A stretch of 64,000 nucleotides of DNA. Source: Methylocapsa sp. S129 (GTDB taxonomy: Bacteria; Pseudomonadota; Alphaproteobacteria; Rhizobiales; Beijerinckiaceae). This document shows, in pieces, positions 60,627 to 64,000 of the stretch. The first letter of the stretch is position 1. Each line of letters starts with the position of its first letter. The position numbers and the translations under genes were made by a program. The stretch covers positions 504,151 through 568,150 of the forward strand of contig NZ_LMUI01000042.1 of NCBI RefSeq assembly GCF_009765995.1, read 5' to 3'. Under the pieces are notes generated by a model that saw only the letters and a list, made by a program, of their open reading frames with translations, made no database searches and was not told where the DNA came from.

Positions 60627-63600
60627 TCAGTCGGCAGTCGAAGCGTTGGCGGTTTGGTATTCCGGCAGCGTTTGCAAAGTCTCGACAATCGGCCCGAGCA
60701 AAGCGTGGTCCGGTTCGACGCCGGCATCTGCGCAGCGGTTGAGGTAGTTTTGGCATAGCGGAAATATTCGCTGGGAATAGGCCGTCGGCGCGCGCAAGAA
60801 AAAGGGCGCCAAAGTCGCCACGGCCTCCCGCGCCGCCGCAAGGGCCTCGTCGCGCTGTTCAAGACCGCAGAACATTCCGCCGAGATTGTTCAACGCGATC
60901 GCGAGATCGGGCTGGAAACCGTCGGGCCTTTCCGCGGCGAGGCCGCGATAGATGTCGACGGCCTCCTGCGCCGCCCCGAGCGCTTCGTCGCGGAGGCCGA
61001 GGTTGCTGAGCCCGTCGCTGAGATTGCTCAGCGATCCCGCGAGGTCCGGCAGGAAGGCGGATATTTCGGCGGCAAGGCCGCGATAGATGTCGATCGCCTC
61101 CTGCGCGGCTGCGACTGCGTCCTCGCGTCGGTCGAGCGCGCTGAGGCAGCCGCCGAGATCGTTCAGCGCCGTCGCGAGATAGGGAAGAAAAGCGTCGGGC
61201 CCGTCGGCGGCGACGCGGCGATGAATATCAACCGCCTCCTGCGTCGCGGCGAGCGCGTCCTCGCGGCGGCCGAGTTCGCGGAGCCTTTTGCCGAGATCGC
61301 TCAGCGACCCCGCGAAATCGGGCATGAAGGCGTCGGGCGTTTCGGCGACGAGGCGGCGATGAATATCGACGGCCTCTTGCGCCGCCGAGCGGGCCTCCTC
61401 GCGCCGGCCGACCTTGCCGAGCTTGTCGCTGAGATTGTTCAACGACGTCGCAAGCGTGGGCATGAAGGCCTCGGGTCTTTCGGCCGCGAGACGGCGACAA
61501 ATGTCCAACGCCTCCGTGGTGGCCGCGAGGGCGCCCTCGCGCCGGTCGAGTTTGCCGAGTATCACGCCGAGGTTGATCAGCGCGGCTGCGAAGTCGGGGA
61601 GGAAGGCGTCCGGCTGTTCGACGGCGAAGCTACGATAGATATCGACCGCCTCCTGCGCCGGCGCGAGCGCCTCTTCGCGGCGCTCGAGCTCGCGAAGCCG
61701 ATTGCCGAGATTGGTGAGCGAGATCGCGAGATCTGGCATGAAGGCGTCGGGTCGCTCGGCGGCCAGACGGCGACGGATTTCGAGCGCCTCCAGCGTTGGC
61801 GCGAGCGCGTCCTCCAACCTGCCGAATTCGCTGAGCTTATTGCCATAATTGCTCAGCGCGCTCGCGAGAAGGGGCATGAAGGCGCCAGGCCTTTCGGCGG
61901 CGAGACGGCGACGGATATCGACCGCCTCCCGCGCCGCTGCGAGCGCGTCCTTGCGCCGACCGAGATCGCCGAGCCGACTGCCGAGATTGTTCAGCGCGTT
62001 CGCGAGATGAGGCGCGAAGGCCTCGGAGCTTTCGGCGACGAGGCGGCGGTAGAGGTCGACCGCCTCCCGCGTCGCTGCGAGCGCGTCCTCGCGGCGGCCG
62101 AGTCCGCTGAGTCGATCGCCGAAATTGTTCAGTGACTTCGCAAGCAGGTCGCTCAGCGGGAGCAAAGCTTTGCGATCGGCGGCCGAATTGCGCGCCTTGC
62201 GGGCCGCGACTGCGGTGCGCAGCGCGGCGGTGATTCGGCGGGTCAGTCTTACCGCCAACTCCCGCAATGCCAGCGTCTTGATGGGAAGAGCGTCGGCGAT
62301 TTGCATGAGAGCGCCGATGTCGGCGTTCGATGTCTCGGCAAGGCTTTCCAACCACCGGACCGGCTCGTCCCGGCCGGCCGGCGCGAAATCCTGCGCGATG
62401 CGCACGAGGACGGCGCTGACCCTGGGCAACATACTTTGCGCCGCCGCAGCGATGCGGGCGGCCGGCGGCAGGCCCCATTGTGCAATCGGCCCCTTGTCGC
62501 CGAGCCAGGCGAGGATCGCGCCTTCGCCGACGATATCGGGCAGGATCGGCGCGACGCCGCCGCTTCCATCCGCGACCGGCAAGGCGTCGCACACGGCTTC
62601 CAAACTCGAGTTGAGCGGCGCGGCGGACTTCAAGGCCGCATGTTCGCCTTCGGCGAGCTTGCGCGCCTCTTCGCGCGTCAGCCCTTGCGTCAAGGTCGCG
62701 ATGACAGCCATATGGCGGATGAAGGCGCCGCGATGGTTCTGGCCTGACGCGTCGACGCCATGCGCGGCGCCGATATCGCCGATGCGCTTCAATTCACGTT
62801 CGGCAATGGCGAGCGCGAGATCGGTGCGCGAAAGGCTCAGCGCCGCGCTGACTCCCTCGCGCCGCGCAACCAGCCCCGCCATGCCGAGATAAAGAGGATC
62901 GCCCGCCCATTTGCGGTCGGCGAGCAATCGGTCGAATTCAGCATCGGCGCCGGGCGCCGGCGCTTCGAGCCCGCTGCCGCCGCTGCCGAGCAAAGCGGCG
63001 AAGATTCGTCGCCGGAATGCGAGATCGTCAATCGCCGTCAGTTCCACCGGTTCGGGCGGATCGAGCAGCGCGATCAGCGCGCGTGACGCATCGTCGCTGC
63101 CGTAGCCGAAGATCGTCGCGAGCCAGCCAATCGCCCGATTGGCCTGTCGCTCGATCAGCAGCAGGCGAAGCCGGGGGCGCCCGTCCTCGAGCGCCGCATC
63201 GCTGATTTCGCGCGCCCAATCGCGGATTTGTCCGGCGCGGCTCGCGGCATAGTCGATGAGGATCAGAACCGGCCTGTCCCAGCGCCATTGCGCAACATTG
63301 TGCTGCGCGCGGAATCGGTCGAGCTCCTCGACGGTAGCGAAGCCCGCGAGCCATCCCGCTTCGGAAATCCCGCGCGCGAGCTCCAGCGCGAGGCGCGTCT
63401 TGCCGCGGCCGCCCGCGCCGACCAGCACACGCATCGATACGGGCGCTTCGCCGTCGAGCCAATGCCTGAGATCGTCGAGCGCGTCGTCGCGACCGACGAG
63501 CGGGACGACATCGGCGCGATAGGCGCTGAGCAGACCGGTTTCGGATTTGTCGCGCGCCGCGAGCTTTGTCCGTTTTTCATATTGCGTCAGGCGCAGATAG

Positions 63601-63701
63601 GCCTTGTCGGCCTGGACGGCGACGTTCACGCCGCTGCCATTGGCCTGTACGATGATATTATCGTGGCCGAAGACCGTCGCATTCTGGGCGGGCGTATCCA
63701 T
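60627..63701 (-). CDS. NLR-like STAND NTPase with TPR sensor (proposed immunity/cell-death regulator)
   Basis: A 1024-residue protein. Residues 10-27 are the amyloid-like motif (VFGHDNIIVQANGSGVNV). A linker leads to a NACHT/STAND-type NTPase: VPLVGRDDALDDLRHWL (about 66-82), Walker A GAGGRGKT at 95-102, Walker B VLILID at 145-150 and a conserved LLLIERQANRAIGWLAT near 180-196, a helical/winged region to about 500, then ten TPR-like units of 46 residues (about 517-975) as ligand-sensing superstructure. This is NLR order: signalling motif, nucleotide switch, repeat sensor. It is the first gene of a two-gene operon with the Bell-like protein 22 bases downstream. Defence is inferred from architecture; the trigger is unknown. 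The ribosome site is weak (GGAT), consistent with low basal expression. Confidence 0.85.
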   Translation of the reverse strand: MDTPAQNATVFGHDNIIVQANGSGVNVAVQADKAYLRLTQYEKRTKLAARDKSETGLLSAYRADVVPLVGRDDALDDLRHWLDGEAPVSMRVLVGAGGRGKTRLALELARGISEAGWLAGFATVEELDRFRAQHNVAQWRWDRPVLILIDYAASRAGQIRDWAREISDAALEDGRPRLRLLLIERQANRAIGWLATIFGYGSDDASRALIALLDPPEPVELTAIDDLAFRRRIFAALLGSGGSGLEAPAPGADAEFDRLLADRKWAGDPLYLGMAGLVARREGVSAALSLSRTDLALAIAERELKRIGDIGAAHGVDASGQNHRGAFIRHMAVIATLTQGLTREEARKLAEGEHAALKSAAPLNSSLEAVCDALPVADGSGGVAPILPDIVGEGAILAWLGDKGPIAQWGLPPAARIAAAAQSMLPRVSAVLVRIAQDFAPAGRDEPVRWLESLAETSNADIGALMQIADALPIKTLALRELAVRLTRRITAALRTAVAARKARNSAADRKALLPLSDLLAKSLNNFGDRLSGLGRREDALAATREAVDLYRRLVAESSEAFAPHLANALNNLGSRLGDLGRRKDALAAAREAVDIRRRLAAERPGAFMPLLASALSNYGNKLSEFGRLEDALAPTLEALEIRRRLAAERPDAFMPDLAISLTNLGNRLRELERREEALAPAQEAVDIYRSFAVEQPDAFLPDFAAALINLGVILGKLDRREGALAATTEALDICRRLAAERPEAFMPTLATSLNNLSDKLGKVGRREEARSAAQEAVDIHRRLVAETPDAFMPDFAGSLSDLGKRLRELGRREDALAATQEAVDIHRRVAADGPDAFLPYLATALNDLGGCLSALDRREDAVAAAQEAIDIYRGLAAEISAFLPDLAGSLSNLSDGLSNLGLRDEALGAAQEAVDIYRGLAAERPDGFQPDLAIALNNLGGMFCGLEQRDEALAAAREAVATLAPFFLRAPTAYSQRIFPLCQNYLNRCADAGVEPDHALLGPIVETLQTLPEYQTANASTAD
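60777..62153 (-). repeat. 138-bp tandem repeats encoding ten TPR units
   Basis: Inside the NLR gene the unit boundaries (for example residues 563, 609, 655, 701, 747, 793, 839, 884 and 930) are 46 codons apart, with one 45-codon unit. Every unit ends with the sequence x-x-A/E-x-P-x-A-F and begins with a L/M-P-x-L/F-A segment, and most carry GRREDALAA-like and EAVDIYRRLAAE-like pieces. The near-identity between units at the DNA level is compatible with repeat gain or loss by recombination, which would change the sensor. Confidence 0.85.
63621..63674 (-). other. N-terminal amyloid-signalling-like motif (NLR copy)
   Basis: Codes residues 10-27 of the NLR-like protein (VFGHDNIIVQANGSGVNV). Glycine, asparagine and glutamine spaced by beta-branched residues are the composition of a short amyloid-forming beta-arch. 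The first nine residues of the protein (MDTPAQNAT) and residues 28-65 are charged or flexible, so the motif is free to nucleate. Confidence 0.65.
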
Positions 63702-64000
63702 CGGGCAATCCGGGACGGCGCGGCGAAGTCCTTCACACGATGAACGCGGGAAACGGCGTGGTCAATGGCGATGGGGCGGCGGAGCCCGCTTGTCGCGGCG
63801 CGGCGGCGCGGGCAGTAGCGCGATCGGCGAAGCGTCGCAAAACGGCGGGCGTTGCGCGCGCGGCGGGCGACCCCTCATCCGTCGTCGCTGACGCGACGAC
63901 ACCTTCCCCCGCAAGGGGCTACGGGATTCACACGAGTGATTTGCGTTGAGCGATTGCATATCCTTCGATCAAGTCGGCCAATCGTCGCCATCCCTCAGCC
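63702..64000. other. Upstream region of the NLR operon and window end
   Basis: 299 bases without a convincing gene. CCTCATCCGTCGTCG with CGACGACACCTTCCCCC (63872-63910) has the look of the palindromic repeats described earlier, with internal CGTCG/CGACG stems. The promoter of the NLR operon must lie in this stretch or beyond the edge; no clear -35/-10 pair was seen. Confidence 0.45.

Noticed and set aside
61221..62135. 304-codon plus-strand frame in the NLR gene
   Set aside because: It is the antisense of the TPR repeats and owes its length to the repeat periodicity.

Overview
The window is GC-rich chromosomal DNA from an alphaproteobacterium, most likely of the order Hyphomicrobiales (Beijerinckiaceae or Methylocystaceae-like). 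The evidence is the gene style: an NdvA/ChvA-type glucan exporter, a smo/mtl polyol operon, pal-cpoB-tilS-ftsH-glmM gene order, Tat-dependent periplasmic enzymes, and dispersed short palindromic intergenic repeats typical of the order. The exact genus is an inference. No rRNA, insertion sequence, phage or CRISPR array is visible. There is one tRNA, tRNA-Pro(CGG).

Layout. 1-6.1 kb: end of a glucan-type ABC exporter, msrB, hemH, a CobW-type metallochaperone followed immediately by a WD40 protein, and an Old Yellow Enzyme. 6.2-16.7 kb: a polyol (sorbitol/mannitol) catabolic locus made of an FGGY kinase, a HAD phosphatase, a SorC-type regulator, smoEFGK, mtlK and smoS, with clear inverted repeats in front of smoE. 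16.7-30 kb: cell-envelope core genes glmM, ftsH, tilS, cpoB, pal and xerC. A convergent SPFH-protein gene and an acyltransferase/ThDP-enzyme pair are placed between them.

30-43 kb: mostly single metabolic and stress genes (L,D-transpeptidase, Ohr, Tat-exported phosphoesterase, amidase, class A beta-lactamase, Tat-exported beta-carbonic anhydrase, adenylate/guanylate cyclase, MarR, acyl-CoA ligase), punctuated by palindromic repeat elements. 44-54 kb: a Phd/PemK-like toxin-antitoxin operon with its operator overlapping the promoter, DUF1499, an MBL hydrolase, bioY, a hotdog thioesterase, a secreted protein made of YAQPQ repeats, an orphan ParA-like ATPase, PilZ, and a cytochrome c'/dihaem cytochrome pair. 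53-60 kb: envelope proteins (OmpA family, a membrane-anchored helix-hairpin-helix protein), MarR, GNAT, and a LysR/transporter divergent pair.

60.2-63.7 kb is the most interesting part: a two-gene minus-strand operon. The first gene encodes a 1024-residue NLR-like protein (STAND-type P-loop NTPase followed by ten 46-residue TPR units). The second encodes a 125-residue helical protein resembling Bell-type effectors. The extreme N-terminus of the NTPase and the extreme C-terminus of the small protein carry the same short motif with identical spacing (V-x-G-x-x-N-x-x-x-Q-A, then D/N-G-S and alternating beta-branched residues). That is the arrangement expected of amyloid-templated signalling between a bacterial NLR and a pore-forming effector, so this pair is proposed as an undescribed immunity or cell-death module.
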